This document shows positions 8,496 through 18,300 of a stretch of 64,000 bases of DNA, in pieces. The DNA comes from Prevotella sp. (GTDB taxonomy: Bacteria > Bacteroidota > Bacteroidia > Bacteroidales > Muribaculaceae), in assembly GCA_023666665.1 (NCBI GenBank), contig JAMPBN010000003.1, positions 37,058 through 101,057 on the forward strand, in the 5' to 3' direction. The position numbers and the translations under genes are program-made. How positions within the stretch are numbered: position 1 is the first letter of the stretch; the number at the start of each line of letters is the position of its first letter. Under the pieces are notes generated by a model. It saw nothing but the letters and a program-made list of their open reading frames with translations. It was not told the origin of the DNA and made no database searches.

Positions 8496-9697
8496 CACGT
8501 ATAATAATCCTTGCGGTTGAGCTGGCTGCGCAGCCGGTGCAGGCAGTTGGTGAGCGGGCGGCGCAGCATCATCGGGAAGACCCCGAGGGCAGCCGGTCGG
8601 CAGCGCAGCGCCTTGAGGGTTTTGCGCCAGGTTGCGGATATTATGAGTATTGTCAGAATAAGGAGCAGAGAGCATATGCCCGGTATTACCCAGTCGTGGA
8701 GATAGACACCAAGGGCAATGGAGAGCGCCGAGGCAACGAGCAGCATCCACGCCATAGCGCTGGAGACGCCGAAAAACAGCGCCGAGCCGCCGCCAAGGTT
8801 GCGGGCGGTAAACATCCGCGCCGAGCGCCCTTCGGTCATTTCGCGACGCGAGGAGGGATAGGAATAGCGCACGGCGGCCTGCGCGGCACACACGGTTGCC
8901 GAGTTGCCCTTGCGGGCCATTTTGCTGACAAAGAGGTCATCGTCGCCGCCCCGCAGGTTGAGAGCGCCCTCAAAGCCGCCGACCTCAAAGAAACGGTCGC
9001 GGCGGAATGCGAGATTTGCGCGATGTCCGCGCCAGGGCTTGCCGCGCAGGGCGGCAGATAGCCACACGGCGGCATCGTGGCCGTGGGTAAACGAGCGGTA
9101 GCGCCGGCCAAAGCCTGAGTCAAACTTGGTGGCCGGCAGTGCGGAGCCAATCACCAGGTCTATCTCGGGATTGGAAAATGGCTCCACCATACGCAGCAGC
9201 CATTGGGTTGAATAGAGGCGCGACTCCTCGTTGATTTCAACAATCACGGGATAGTGTGCGGCCTTGACTCCGAGGGTGAGTGAGAGCTTGCGGTGCGACA
9301 CGTTGCGCAGCCCCGGAGGGGTAAACGTGATGAAGAGGTTCTGTCGGCTCTCGCGGTGCTTGAAGCGGGTAACCACGTCTTTAATGTCGTCGTTCTTCCC
9401 ATTGTTTACCACTATGACTTCCATGTCGGAGGGAAACTCCTGCTGGAAAACTTTGGTCAGAATATTGTCGAGGGCTTCGGCGTGGTCGCCGGCAAGAATT
9501 ATTACGCTGACCGGCTGCGGCGCGGGTTTGGGCGAGGGGTTGAAAGGTATGGCCGTTTGGCGGCGTATGGAGGCTCCTACCGTGGCGATGCGGTGGCGGT
9601 AGAAAGTCAGCAGCCACAACGAGGCAACCAGTGCCACGCCGCCGAGGCTCCATGCTGTTATTTCTAAGGGGGTGAGTATTAAGTTATTTATCAGCAT
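8489..9697 (-). CDS. membrane glycosyltransferase, family 2-like
   Basis: A 402-residue protein with one N-terminal membrane segment (about 10-30), a GT-A glycosyltransferase domain (about 60-300), and two membrane segments near the C-terminus (about 310-355). PVSVIILAGDHAEAL and MEVIVVNNGKND match the GT2 nucleotide-binding half, and GGFEGALNLRGGDDDLFV the ED-type acceptor region. The usual DxD metal motif (as in LTDADC) is replaced by VEINEES, so donor binding or activity may be altered. It overlaps lgt by 14 bp and is co-transcribed. The sugar and acceptor are unknown. Confidence 0.8.
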   Translation of the reverse strand: MLINNLILTPLEITAWSLGGVALVASLWLLTFYRHRIATVGASIRRQTAIPFNPSPKPAPQPVSVIILAGDHAEALDNILTKVFQQEFPSDMEVIVVNNGKNDDIKDVVTRFKHRESRQNLFITFTPPGLRNVSHRKLSLTLGVKAAHYPVIVEINEESRLYSTQWLLRMVEPFSNPEIDLVIGSALPATKFDSGFGRRYRSFTHGHDAAVWLSAALRGKPWRGHRANLAFRRDRFFEVGGFEGALNLRGGDDDLFVSKMARKGNSATVCAAQAAVRYSYPSSRREMTEGRSARMFTARNLGGGSALFFGVSSAMAWMLLVASALSIALGVYLHDWVIPGICSLLLILTILIISATWRKTLKALRCRPAALGVFPMMLRRPLTNCLHRLRSQLNRKDYYTWC

Positions 9698-10724
9698 CAG
9701 GGAATTTGTTAGGGAACGTGAGGTGCTGACGAGGGCGCTTCAAGGCGTAGACGATGAAGAAGACTCCCATCAGTATAAATGGAACGCTCAACAGCTGCCC
9801 CATGTTCAGTATCATAGTGGCTTCGAACGCTTCCTGGGGATTTTTTACAAACTCAATAAGCAGTCGGGGCAGGAATATGCCGACGAGGAAAACGCCGAAA
9901 ATCAGTCCCGGGCGCTCCGGGGCGTTTTTCTTCCAATACATCCACATCAGTATGAAGAAAAGTACAAGGTAGCAGCCGGCTTCATAGAGCTGGGTTGGGT
10001 GGCACGCGGTGTCGGTGGGAGCGTAGAGATGTTGCCACTCGCGGCTCAGCGGGTATTTGAAGCCCCAGGGCAGCGTGGTTGCCGTGCCGAAGATTTCGGA
10101 GTTGAAGAGGTTGCCAAGGCGAATCAGGCATCCCACCAGGGCTATGACCACCACGAGGCGGTCAAACGTCCACAGCGGTGAGCGCTTGCTCACTACCTTG
10201 GAATATATGAGGATTGCAATGATTATGGCTATGGTGCCGCCATGGCTTGCAAGGCCACCCTCCCAAAAGGCGATGATTTTTTCAGGATGCGCGGAGTAAT
10301 AATCCCACTCATAAAAGAAGCAATGGCCCAGGCGTGCACCCACAATGGTTGCCACCGCTACGTAGATCAGCAGCGTTGGGAGCCACTGCTCGGGAGCGCC
10401 CTCGTGGCGAAACATATGCCAAAGAATGCGGTAGCCGATAATGAAGCCGATAAGGAACATCATTCCATACCAGCGCACGGCCACCGGGCCGAACGTCACG
10501 CCCTCGGGATTGTTGGCGCGGAGGTAAATCAGCAACACGCCGATAAGTCCGGCAAGGATGGTTCCGCTCCAGTCTTTCTCGGCGCGTTTGCGGTCGCGGA
10601 TGCGGTCAACTAAGCCCCAAACGAGGCAGATTAAAATTCCGAGGGCAAGGATGCCCGGAGTGAGGTGGACATTATCGACGGCAAAAATTTCCGGGTGTAC
10701 AGTCCAAGTGATGTAATTAAGCAT
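9684..10724 (-). CDS. lgt: prolipoprotein diacylglyceryl transferase
   Basis: Inner-membrane enzyme that transfers diacylglycerol from phosphatidylglycerol to the lipobox cysteine, the first step of lipoprotein maturation. It has about seven membrane segments, the signature RLGNLFNSEIFG at about 205-216 (family pattern GRxxNFxNxExxG), and HGGTIAI. At 346 residues it is longer than E. coli Lgt (291). The ATG is only 5 nt from a perfect -7 box (10730-10737), so the transcript should have almost no leader. First gene of an operon with the glycosyltransferase. Confidence 0.95.
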   Translation of the reverse strand: MLNYITWTVHPEIFAVDNVHLTPGILALGILICLVWGLVDRIRDRKRAEKDWSGTILAGLIGVLLIYLRANNPEGVTFGPVAVRWYGMMFLIGFIIGYRILWHMFRHEGAPEQWLPTLLIYVAVATIVGARLGHCFFYEWDYYSAHPEKIIAFWEGGLASHGGTIAIIIAILIYSKVVSKRSPLWTFDRLVVVIALVGCLIRLGNLFNSEIFGTATTLPWGFKYPLSREWQHLYAPTDTACHPTQLYEAGCYLVLFFILMWMYWKKNAPERPGLIFGVFLVGIFLPRLLIEFVKNPQEAFEATMILNMGQLLSVPFILMGVFFIVYALKRPRQHLTFPNKFPDADK

Positions 10725-10729
10725 GGGTG

Positions 10730-10737
10730 CAAAGGTA
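10730..10737 (-). promoter_or_regulatory. lgt promoter -7 box (near-leaderless)
   Basis: TACCTTTG on the minus strand, with the lgt ATG starting 5 nt after its last base. With a transcription start about 5-7 nt after the box, the mRNA would begin at or beside the AUG. Confidence 0.6.
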
Positions 10738-10759
10738 CGGAATTTTTTGGAAATGGTTC

Positions 10760-10826
10760 AAATTTGGTGGAAACCTCCCTTTTGCCAAAATAAATTTGGT
10801 GGAAACCCATTAAATCCCTAACTTTG
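10760..10826 (+). promoter_or_regulatory. promoter of the broken propeptide gene with a 16-bp direct repeat
   Basis: AAATTTGGTGGAAACC occurs twice, at 10760-10775 and 10792-10807 (32-bp period, about three helical turns). The second copy contains a TTTG -33 box (10795-10798) placed exactly 20 bp before the -7 box TAACTTTG (10819-10826). The repeat may be a regulator-binding site. Confidence 0.55.
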
Positions 10827-10856
10827 CGCAAGTTAACAAAACACACAATAAAAGTT

Positions 10857-11240
10857 ATGGAAATAAGGAGAATTGTTGGTGCGATTGTTGCGCTTCTGCC
10901 ATTGATGGCGGCGGCAAATCTCACCCCCGAGCAGGCGCTTGAACGCGCCATGGGCTCGCAGCCCCGCCGCGTCGTCGGCACACACTCATCGCCGCAGTTG
11001 GTTTATACCGCAGCTTCTACAGCAAATCACTAAGAGGCAAGATATTACATTTTCAGCTCAAAGACCGGCAGCATGGTGGTGTCGGCTTATGAACACGGCG
11101 AAGCTCTGTTGGGCTATTCCGACGCGCCCGCCGACTCCTCGGCAATGCCCCCGGAAATGAAATACTGGCTCGGACCCGAGGCATCAACATTATCAACGGC
11201 CAAAGAGTCTATATTCGATAATTGCAACAAGGTTGCGTGA
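10857..11240 (+). pseudogene. streptopain-type propeptide / Spi-like protein with an internal stop
   Basis: One frame from ATG 10857 to TGA 11238-11240 reads as a secreted protein: a signal peptide (RRIVGAIVALLPLMAAAN), then LTPEQALERAMGS, a TAA at 11031-11033, then YYIFSSKTGSMVVSAYEHG, ALLGYSDAP and MPPEMKYWLG. These segments match the propeptide (Spi_N-like) region before C10 family peptidases (streptopain) in Bacteroidales. The frame is intact on both sides of the stop, so one nonsense change broke it. No catalytic C10 domain follows. It was either a stand-alone Spi-type protease inhibitor or the stump of a protease. Promoter and leader are intact. Confidence 0.65.
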
Positions 11241-11250
11241 AAATTTTTAG

Positions 11251-11258
11251 TAACTTTG
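11251..11258 (+). promoter_or_regulatory. RelA/SpoT gene -7 box
   Basis: TAACTTTG, with a TTG at 11233-11235 in the -33 region. The ATG at 11268 lies 10 nt downstream. An upstream in-frame TTG at 11256 is inside this box and cannot be the start, which fixes the start at 11268. Confidence 0.6.
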
Positions 11259-11267
11259 CGGTCAGAT

Positions 11268-13484
11268 ATGGAACCTGACTTCTTTACATCCGAGGAATCG
11301 CAAGCGTTGGTGCCGCTCTATCGCAGTGTGCGCCGGGCATATGATGGAGTGCTGTCGGCTACCGACGCGCAGCGTCTGCGCAGTCGGCTGTCGCTCGGCA
11401 TCGCCGAGGGTCATTATGGCCGCAACCGCTTTGGCCACAACCTGTTGATTCACCGCCTGCAAACGGTTAACCTGATGGCCTCGGCGCTGAGTCCCGACCG
11501 CTCAATGGCCGTGGCGCTCCTGCTGGCTCCGCTGAACCAAAAAGGGTTTCTCACCCCACGCAATATTGAAGAAGAATGGGGCGAAGACATTCTCAAGCTG
11601 GTAACCGGGCTGAATAAGGTTGACTCGCTCTATGAGCGCACCGCCTCGGTCGAGGACGAGAATTTCCGCAACCTGTTGCTGACGTTTGCACAAGACATCC
11701 GCGTGATTATCACGGTGATAGTGGAGCGTATGCAGCTTATGCGCGCCATCAACCACCACCCCGACCAGGAGGCCGTTAAGCGCGTGGCCGCCGAGGCCCG
11801 CTATCTCTACGCCCCACTGGCTCACCGACTTGGCCTCTATGCCATCAAGGGCGAACTCGAAGACCTCAGCCTCAAATACTCCAACCGCGAAGTCTTCACC
11901 CGCATTGCCCACGACCTGAACCAGCGCAAGGCCGCCCGCGATGCCTACATAGCCGACTTTATTGCCCCGGTCAAAGCCAAGCTCGAAGCCGCCGGACTGA
12001 AGTTCGACATCAAGGGCCGCACCAAGTCAATATCCTCAATCTGGAACAAAATCCAGAAGCAACACAACGACCTGGACCATATCTACGACCTCTTTGCCAT
12101 TCGCGTTATCATCGACACTCCCCCCGAGCGCGAAAAGGCCGACTGCTGGCTGGCATATTCCGTGGTCACCGATATGTACCGCCCCAACCCGGCGCGTATG
12201 AAAGACTGGATTTCCATACCGAAGACCAATGGCTACGAGAGCCTGCACATCACCGTGGCCGGCCCTCAGGAGCGCTGGGTTGAGGTGCAGATTCGCACCC
12301 GCCGCATGGACCTCATTGCCGAAAAAGGCCTTGCCGCCCATTGGCGCTACAAGGGCATCAAGGGCGAAAACGGCCTGGACCAGTGGATGAACAACATCCG
12401 CGACATCCTCGAAACCGCCGACTCCGGCCCTCTGGAGCTGATGAAAAACATGAGCATGGACATCTATTCCGACGAGGTGTTCGTGTTCACCCCGCGTGGC
12501 GACCTCCATCGCCTGCCCAAGGGGGCCACGGTGCTCGACTTCGCTTTCAGCATCCACACGAAGCTCGGCTGCCAATGCACCGGCGGACGCATCAACGGCA
12601 AGAACCGCAAAATCAACCACCGGCTCCAGAGCGGCGATACCGTGGAAATTAACACCTCGGCGCAGCAGAACCCCACGGCCGACTGGCTGCAGTTTGTGGT
12701 GACCTCAAAGGCACGCACCAAGATTCGCCAGGTGCTCAACGAAGCACGCAACCGCCACGCCGACATAGGTCGCGAAACCCTTGAACGCCGTGCCAAAAAC
12801 CGCAAAATTGACCTCGACGAACCCACGCTGATGCGCTTCATCAAGAAGATGGGCTACAAGACGGTGACCGACTTCTTTGCCGCCCTCGGCGTTGAGGAAC
12901 TCGATGCCAACCGCGTGTTGGAGCAATATGCCGACTTTGCAAAGCCTGAGGAGCTCACGCCGACCGAGGTAAACCGCTCGGCCGAAAACTTCGTGATGCA
13001 GCAGGAGGAAGAAACCTCCTCAAAGGGCTCGGGCGACGTGCTGATTATCGGCTCCTCCAAGCTCAAGGGGATGAACTACAAGCTGGCGCGCTGCTGCAAC
13101 CCGATTTACGGCGACGACGTGTTCGGCTTCATCAGCTCCGACGGCGTGGTGAAGATTCACCGCGCGGACTGCCCCAATGCGCAGCATATTCGCGAGCGCT
13201 ATCCCTACCGCATCATCGAAACGCGCTGGAGCGGCTCGAACGACACGGCGTTCCCCGCCACTCTCTCCGTTATGGGCGTTGACGACATCGGCATCGTCAC
13301 CAACATTTCGTCAATCATCAATAAGGAGCGCGACATTCAGCTGCGCAACATCGCCATTGATTCCAACGACGGTCTGTTTCGCGGCACGCTGACCGTGGGC
13401 GTGAACTCCACCGCCGCGCTCAACGCTCTGATCAAGAAAATAAAAACCATCAAAGGTGTAAAAAATGTTGAAAGAAGCAAGTAA
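11268..13484 (+). CDS. RelA/SpoT-family (p)ppGpp synthetase with a degenerate hydrolase site
   Basis: A 738-residue long RSH protein. The N-terminal domain keeps the hydrolase fold but not its metal site: the HDxxED motif is replaced by LLAPLNQKG and the later LADRLHNMR-type motif by IVERMQLMR, so ppGpp hydrolysis should be lost. The synthetase domain looks intact (GRTKSISSIWNKIQ, DLFAIRVIID, MKDWISIPKTNGYESLH, EVQIRT), with an RMKD loop of the type usually found in bifunctional enzymes. A TGS domain (DEVFVFTPRGDLHRLPKG), a Cys/His segment (LARCCNPIYGDDVFG) and a C-terminal ACT domain follow. It is therefore best read as a RelA-like synthetase. It overlaps the next gene by 20 bp. Confidence 0.9.
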   Translation: MEPDFFTSEESQALVPLYRSVRRAYDGVLSATDAQRLRSRLSLGIAEGHYGRNRFGHNLLIHRLQTVNLMASALSPDRSMAVALLLAPLNQKGFLTPRNIEEEWGEDILKLVTGLNKVDSLYERTASVEDENFRNLLLTFAQDIRVIITVIVERMQLMRAINHHPDQEAVKRVAAEARYLYAPLAHRLGLYAIKGELEDLSLKYSNREVFTRIAHDLNQRKAARDAYIADFIAPVKAKLEAAGLKFDIKGRTKSISSIWNKIQKQHNDLDHIYDLFAIRVIIDTPPEREKADCWLAYSVVTDMYRPNPARMKDWISIPKTNGYESLHITVAGPQERWVEVQIRTRRMDLIAEKGLAAHWRYKGIKGENGLDQWMNNIRDILETADSGPLELMKNMSMDIYSDEVFVFTPRGDLHRLPKGATVLDFAFSIHTKLGCQCTGGRINGKNRKINHRLQSGDTVEINTSAQQNPTADWLQFVVTSKARTKIRQVLNEARNRHADIGRETLERRAKNRKIDLDEPTLMRFIKKMGYKTVTDFFAALGVEELDANRVLEQYADFAKPEELTPTEVNRSAENFVMQQEEETSSKGSGDVLIIGSSKLKGMNYKLARCCNPIYGDDVFGFISSDGVVKIHRADCPNAQHIRERYPYRIIETRWSGSNDTAFPATLSVMGVDDIGIVTNISSIINKERDIQLRNIAIDSNDGLFRGTLTVGVNSTAALNALIKKIKTIKGVKNVERSK

Positions 13485-14289
13485 ACTGATGCTCCTGCCC
13501 CTGTTAGTGCTGACGGCCTGCGCATCAAATAATGAAGACAAGGCTGCCGCCGACCAACTCGTGGCCGAGGCATCGGCGGCTTTGAACCGTGGCGACTTTG
13601 CCGCCGCAGAGGCGATGCTCGACTCCGTGAGCGCACAATATCCCAAGCAGATTGAGGCCGGACGTGCCGCTCTGGCTCTGCGCCCCAAAGTTATGGAGCG
13701 CAAAACCGAGCAGGAAATTGCCGACCTGCAGACCGTGATGCAATATTCCGGAGCATATGTTGACTCCATAAGCCAATATTTCACCGTGGTGCCGCGCAGC
13801 GAAGAGGTGTTTGAACCCTACCTGATTCATAAGGATGTTCCCGCAAACTGGCGCGACAAGAACACCGCCATCAGCCGCCTGAGCAACTCCGGCAGCTTCT
13901 ACGTAATCAGCTCGCTGCAAGGCAACTCCGCGCACCACACAGCTCTTCAGCTATCGAAAGACGGCATCAGCGTGACCTCCGGTTCGGTGACTTACGATGC
14001 CACCGACCGCCTGATGAGCGAGAGCGTGCGTTTCCCCTCGGAGGCGGCCGACACCCTCGGCGCGTTTGCCGTGCAGATGGACGGACGCGGACCGGTGATG
14101 CTGACCTTTGTGGGCGGCAAAAAGCAACCCACGGCAACCCTCTCGGCCAAAGAGGTTCACGCTATGGCCGACACCTATCGTATGGGGTTGGCAATGCAGA
14201 CGCTCAACTCCGGTGCCCGCCGCCTCGAACAACTCAAAGCAAAACTTCAACTTGCCCGCGACCAAGCCGCGCGCACCTCTGCCGAATGA
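13465..14289 (+). CDS. lipoprotein of unknown function
   Basis: A 274-residue lipoprotein with lipobox LTAC at about 17-20. A helical N-terminal half (about 25-95) resembles tetratricopeptide-like pairs, followed by a mixed alpha/beta region and a basic-acidic helix at the C-terminus (ARRLEQLKAKLQLARDQ). No family is recognised. It starts inside the RelA/SpoT gene and its stop overlaps the next start (ATGA), so all three are translationally linked. The link to the efflux genes suggests an envelope role, but this is only context. Confidence 0.75.
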   Translation: MLKEASKLMLLPLLVLTACASNNEDKAAADQLVAEASAALNRGDFAAAEAMLDSVSAQYPKQIEAGRAALALRPKVMERKTEQEIADLQTVMQYSGAYVDSISQYFTVVPRSEEVFEPYLIHKDVPANWRDKNTAISRLSNSGSFYVISSLQGNSAHHTALQLSKDGISVTSGSVTYDATDRLMSESVRFPSEAADTLGAFAVQMDGRGPVMLTFVGGKKQPTATLSAKEVHAMADTYRMGLAMQTLNSGARRLEQLKAKLQLARDQAARTSAE

Positions 14290-15365
14290 AAAAGCTGCCC
14301 CTGATACTTGCCTGTTTAGCTATGACCGCTTGCGGTCATAAACATCACACCGAGGTCGCCGAAGAAGAAGCTCACCACCACGATTCCGACCTCATCGAAC
14401 TCTCCGACTCCCAGGCAGCTCGTTTCGGCGTGGTTGTCGACACAGTGTGCCCCGGCGACTTCTCGACTCTAATCCCCGCATCCGGAATCGTGGAACGCTC
14501 GTCGGCCGATGCCGCCACGGCTTCCGCGCCGATCGCCGGCATCGTGAAGTTCGCCAAGGGGATAAACGTTGGCTCGCGGGTAGCCAAAGGCACCCTGCTG
14601 GCCGTGATTGACCCCACGGCAGTGAGCGGAGGCGACGGCAACCGCGCCGCCAAAGCCGCCATGGATGCCGCCCGCCGCGAAGTTGAACGCCTCACCCCGC
14701 TCTATAACGACCGACTCGTCACCGCCGCAGAATATAACGCCGCCCTGGCCGCTTACGACGAAGCCAAAGCGGCCTACGCCCCCTCGGCCGGCAATGGCCA
14801 CGTCATCTCGCCCATCTCCGGTCAGATTACCGCGCTGCAGGTACAAAACTCCGCATACGTGCAGCCCGGCCAGGCTATTGCCGCAGTGTCGCTCGATGAT
14901 GCGCTGACGCTCCACGCCGAGGTATCGCCCGAGTTATATGGTAGCTTGCGCAGCGTCAACGATGCCCGCATCGGCGACTTTACGCTCAGCGAACATAGCG
15001 GCAAAATCTCCGGCATCAGCGCCGAAAATGGCTACGCTTGCATCTTTTTCACGTTCAATAACGACGGTCAAATCGCCCCCGGAGCCGCCGTGGGCGTGAA
15101 ACTCCTTGGCGGGGCGCGCCCCAACGTAATATCCCTGCCCTTGGGCGCGATTTCAGAGCAGCAAGGCGAATACTTTGTGTATCTTCGTCATTCGCCCGGT
15201 CATTACGAGAAGCAGCGCGTAACGCTCGGCGAAAACGATGGCCGCAGAGTGGAAATCACCTCCGGACTCTCCGGCGGCGAAGCCGTAGTCACCGCCGGTG
15301 CCACCACAGTGCGCCTGGCCGAAAGCTCCACCTCCATCCCCGAAGGCCACTCCCATCACCACTAA
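14286..15365 (+). CDS. RND efflux periplasmic adaptor (CusB/CzcB-like lipoprotein)
   Basis: A 359-residue HlyD-family membrane-fusion protein with lipobox TACG at about 14-17. A His/Glu-rich stretch (HKHHTEVAEEEAHHHDSD) directly follows the lipid anchor and the protein ends in HSHHH, both pointing to metal binding. The core shows the lipoyl-like halves (GIVKFAKGINVGSRVAKG and ISGQITALQVQNSAYVQPG) around a short hairpin, then beta-barrel and membrane-proximal domains. It is joined to the RND pump 5 bp downstream. Adaptor of a tripartite heavy-metal exporter; which metal is unclear. Confidence 0.9.
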   Translation: MKKLPLILACLAMTACGHKHHTEVAEEEAHHHDSDLIELSDSQAARFGVVVDTVCPGDFSTLIPASGIVERSSADAATASAPIAGIVKFAKGINVGSRVAKGTLLAVIDPTAVSGGDGNRAAKAAMDAARREVERLTPLYNDRLVTAAEYNAALAAYDEAKAAYAPSAGNGHVISPISGQITALQVQNSAYVQPGQAIAAVSLDDALTLHAEVSPELYGSLRSVNDARIGDFTLSEHSGKISGISAENGYACIFFTFNNDGQIAPGAAVGVKLLGGARPNVISLPLGAISEQQGEYFVYLRHSPGHYEKQRVTLGENDGRRVEITSGLSGGEAVVTAGATTVRLAESSTSIPEGHSHHH

Positions 15366-15370
15366 TTATT

Positions 15371-18300
15371 ATGCTTAACAGGATTATTCATTCATCGTTA
15401 GCGAATAGGGTTATTGTGCTGATTGTTAGTGCGGTAATTCTTTGTGCGGGTATTTGGTCGCTGACCCGCACCGAAGTTGACATTTTTCCGGATTTGACTG
15501 CTCCGACAGTGGTGGTGATGACCGAGGCCCCGGGCTTGGCACCCGAGGAGGTTGAGCGCGAAGTGAGCTACCCGATAGAGGCGGCGGTTAATGGCGCTAC
15601 CGGCATTCGCCGTGTGCGCTCAACGTCGTCGCCCGGCTTCTCGGTGGTATGGGTTGAATTTGACTGGGACACCGACGTTTACCTTGCGCGCCAAATGGTC
15701 AGCGAGCGCCTTGCCTCGGTGGCCGAGGATATGCCCGCCGGGGTTAACGCCCCGATTCTCGGCCCTCAGGCCTCGATTCTCGGCGAGATGATGATTATCG
15801 GCCTCACCGCCCCGGGCGACTCCGTCAGCCAAATGGAGCTGCGCACCATTGCCGACAAGCTCATTCGCCCGCGCCTGCTGAGCCTCAGCGGGGTGAGCTC
15901 GGTGAGCGTAATCGGCGGCGATGCCCGCGAGCTGCAGATACTTCTCGACCCCGCCCGAATGAAAGCTTACGGCGTGAATCTCAACGAGATACTCAGCGCC
16001 ACGGAGTCGATGAACGATAACGCCTCGGGCGGCGTAATCTACGACTTTGGCAATGAATACCTTGTACGCGCAGACCTGAACACCTCAAATGCCGCCGAGA
16101 TTGCCGCTGCGCCGATTGGCGGCGGTTTGACGTTGGGCCACGTTGCCCGGGTAAAAGACGGAGCCGCCCTGCCCCGCATCGGCACGGCCTCGGTCAATGG
16201 CTCTACGGCGGTAATCATCACAGTTACAAAACAGCCCGGAGTCGGAACTATCGGGCTGACCGAACGCATTGACTCCGAGCTGGAGAGCTTAAAGCCCACC
16301 CTGCCGGCCGGAGTGCAAGTGAAGACCGACATTTTCCGTCAGGCCGACTTCATTCAGACCGGCATCAGCAACCTGCAGCGCGCTCTGTTAGAGGGCGGCC
16401 TGTTCGTGGCCATAGTGCTGTTTTTATTCCTGATGAATCTGCGCACCACGCTGATTTCGCTCGTGGCTATGCCGATGAGTATCTTCGTGACGCTGCTGAT
16501 TCTGCATTTTTGCGGCTTCACTATCAACACCATGAGCCTCGGCGGCATCGCCATAGCCATCGGTTCGCTGGTTGATGATGCCATTGTCGACGTTGAAAAC
16601 GTATATAAGCGCCTGCGCCAGAACCGCCTGCTTCCCGCCGATGAGCGTCGGCCAATCAAAGAGGTGGTATATCACGCCTCAGCCGAGGTCCGCACGCCGA
16701 TTTTCAACTCCTCGCTGGTAATCATTGCCTCGTTTTTGCCGCTGTTTTTCCTCAGCGGCGTTGAGGGGAGATTGCTGATACCGCTGGGCGTGGCGTTTAT
16801 CGTGTCGCTGATTGCCAGCACCATAGTAGCGCTGACGCTCACCCCGGTTCTTTGCAGCTATCTGCCCGACTCCAAGGAGGTTAACAAGGAGCCGTGGGCC
16901 GCCCGCAAGCTCCGTGCGGCATATGACCGTTCGCTGCGGGCTGCCTTGCGTCGTCCCCGGCTGATTCTTGGCGGTGTGGGCGTAATTTTTATCGCGGCAC
17001 TGGGAGTATTCTTCACCTTGGGCGGCGGATTCCTGCCGCGATTCAACGAGGGCTCGTTTACCATCAACGTGGCCACTCTGCCGGGCGTAAGCCTCGAAGA
17101 GAGCGACCGCATTGGCCGCGAAGCCGAGCGGCTGATTATGGAGAGCCCGGAGGTAAGATGCACCGCCCGCAAAACCGGACGCGCCGAGCTCGACGAGCAC
17201 TCCCTCAACGTCAACGTCAGCGAAATTGAGGTGCCCTACACCCTGTCGGGCCGTAGCCGCAGCGAGTTAGAGGACGAGATTCGCTCAAAGCTGACCTCCA
17301 TGCCGGGCGTAAACGTGGAAATCGGCCAGCCCATTTCCCACCGCATCGACGCGATGCTATCGGGTACGGAGAGCCATATTGCCATAAAGCTTTTCGGCCC
17401 CGAGCTGCCTGAGCTGTATCGCCTGGCAACACAAATCAAAAAGGCTGCCGAGGGGGTTGAGGGAATTGTAGACCTCAACGTTGAGCAGCAGGTTGAGCGC
17501 CCGGAGCTGCAAATCAGGCCCAAAAGAGCCGAAATGGCGCGGTTAGGTCTCTCGCTCGCCGACTTCCGCGAGTTTATTTCTGCGGCGCTTGGCGGCCGCA
17601 AGGTAAGCCGCGTCTACGACAGCGACTTCCCATATGACCTCACCGTGATACTCGCCCCGGAGGCGCGTGAGAGCATCGCCTCGCTGCGTCAGCTGAGCGT
17701 TCTGACCCCAATCGGAGCCGTTCCCCTTGAGCAGATTGCCGAGGTGGTTTCCACCACCGGTCCCAACGTGATAAACCGCGAGAACGTGAAGCGCCGCATA
17801 GTCATATCAGCCAACGTTGCCGACCGCGACCTTGCCTCTGCCGTCAAAGAGATTCAAAGCCGGGTTGCCGGGCAGGTGCAACTCCCCGAAAACTACTATC
17901 TGCAATATGGCGGACAATTTGAAAACTCCGCCTCGGCATCGCGCACCCTGCGGCTTGCCACTATTGGCGCCATTCTGCTCATCGTGATGTTGCTCTACAG
18001 CGAGTTCCACAGCAAAGCGCAGGCGGCAATGATTCTCGTGAATATGCCCTTGGCGCTGATTGGCGGCATCTTTATGCTTGCGCTATGCGGCGGCGAGGTC
18101 AACATCCCCGCCATTATCGGCTTCATATCGCTGATGGGCATCTCAACGCGCAACGGCATGCTGCTGATGAGCCGCTACAACGCCCTGCGCACCGAGGGAG
18201 TCAGCGTGGCCGAGCGGGTGCGCACAGGGTCGGTTGACCGCCTGCTCCCCATTGTAATGACAGCGCTGACCTCAGCCTTGGCGTTGCTCCCTCTTGCGGT

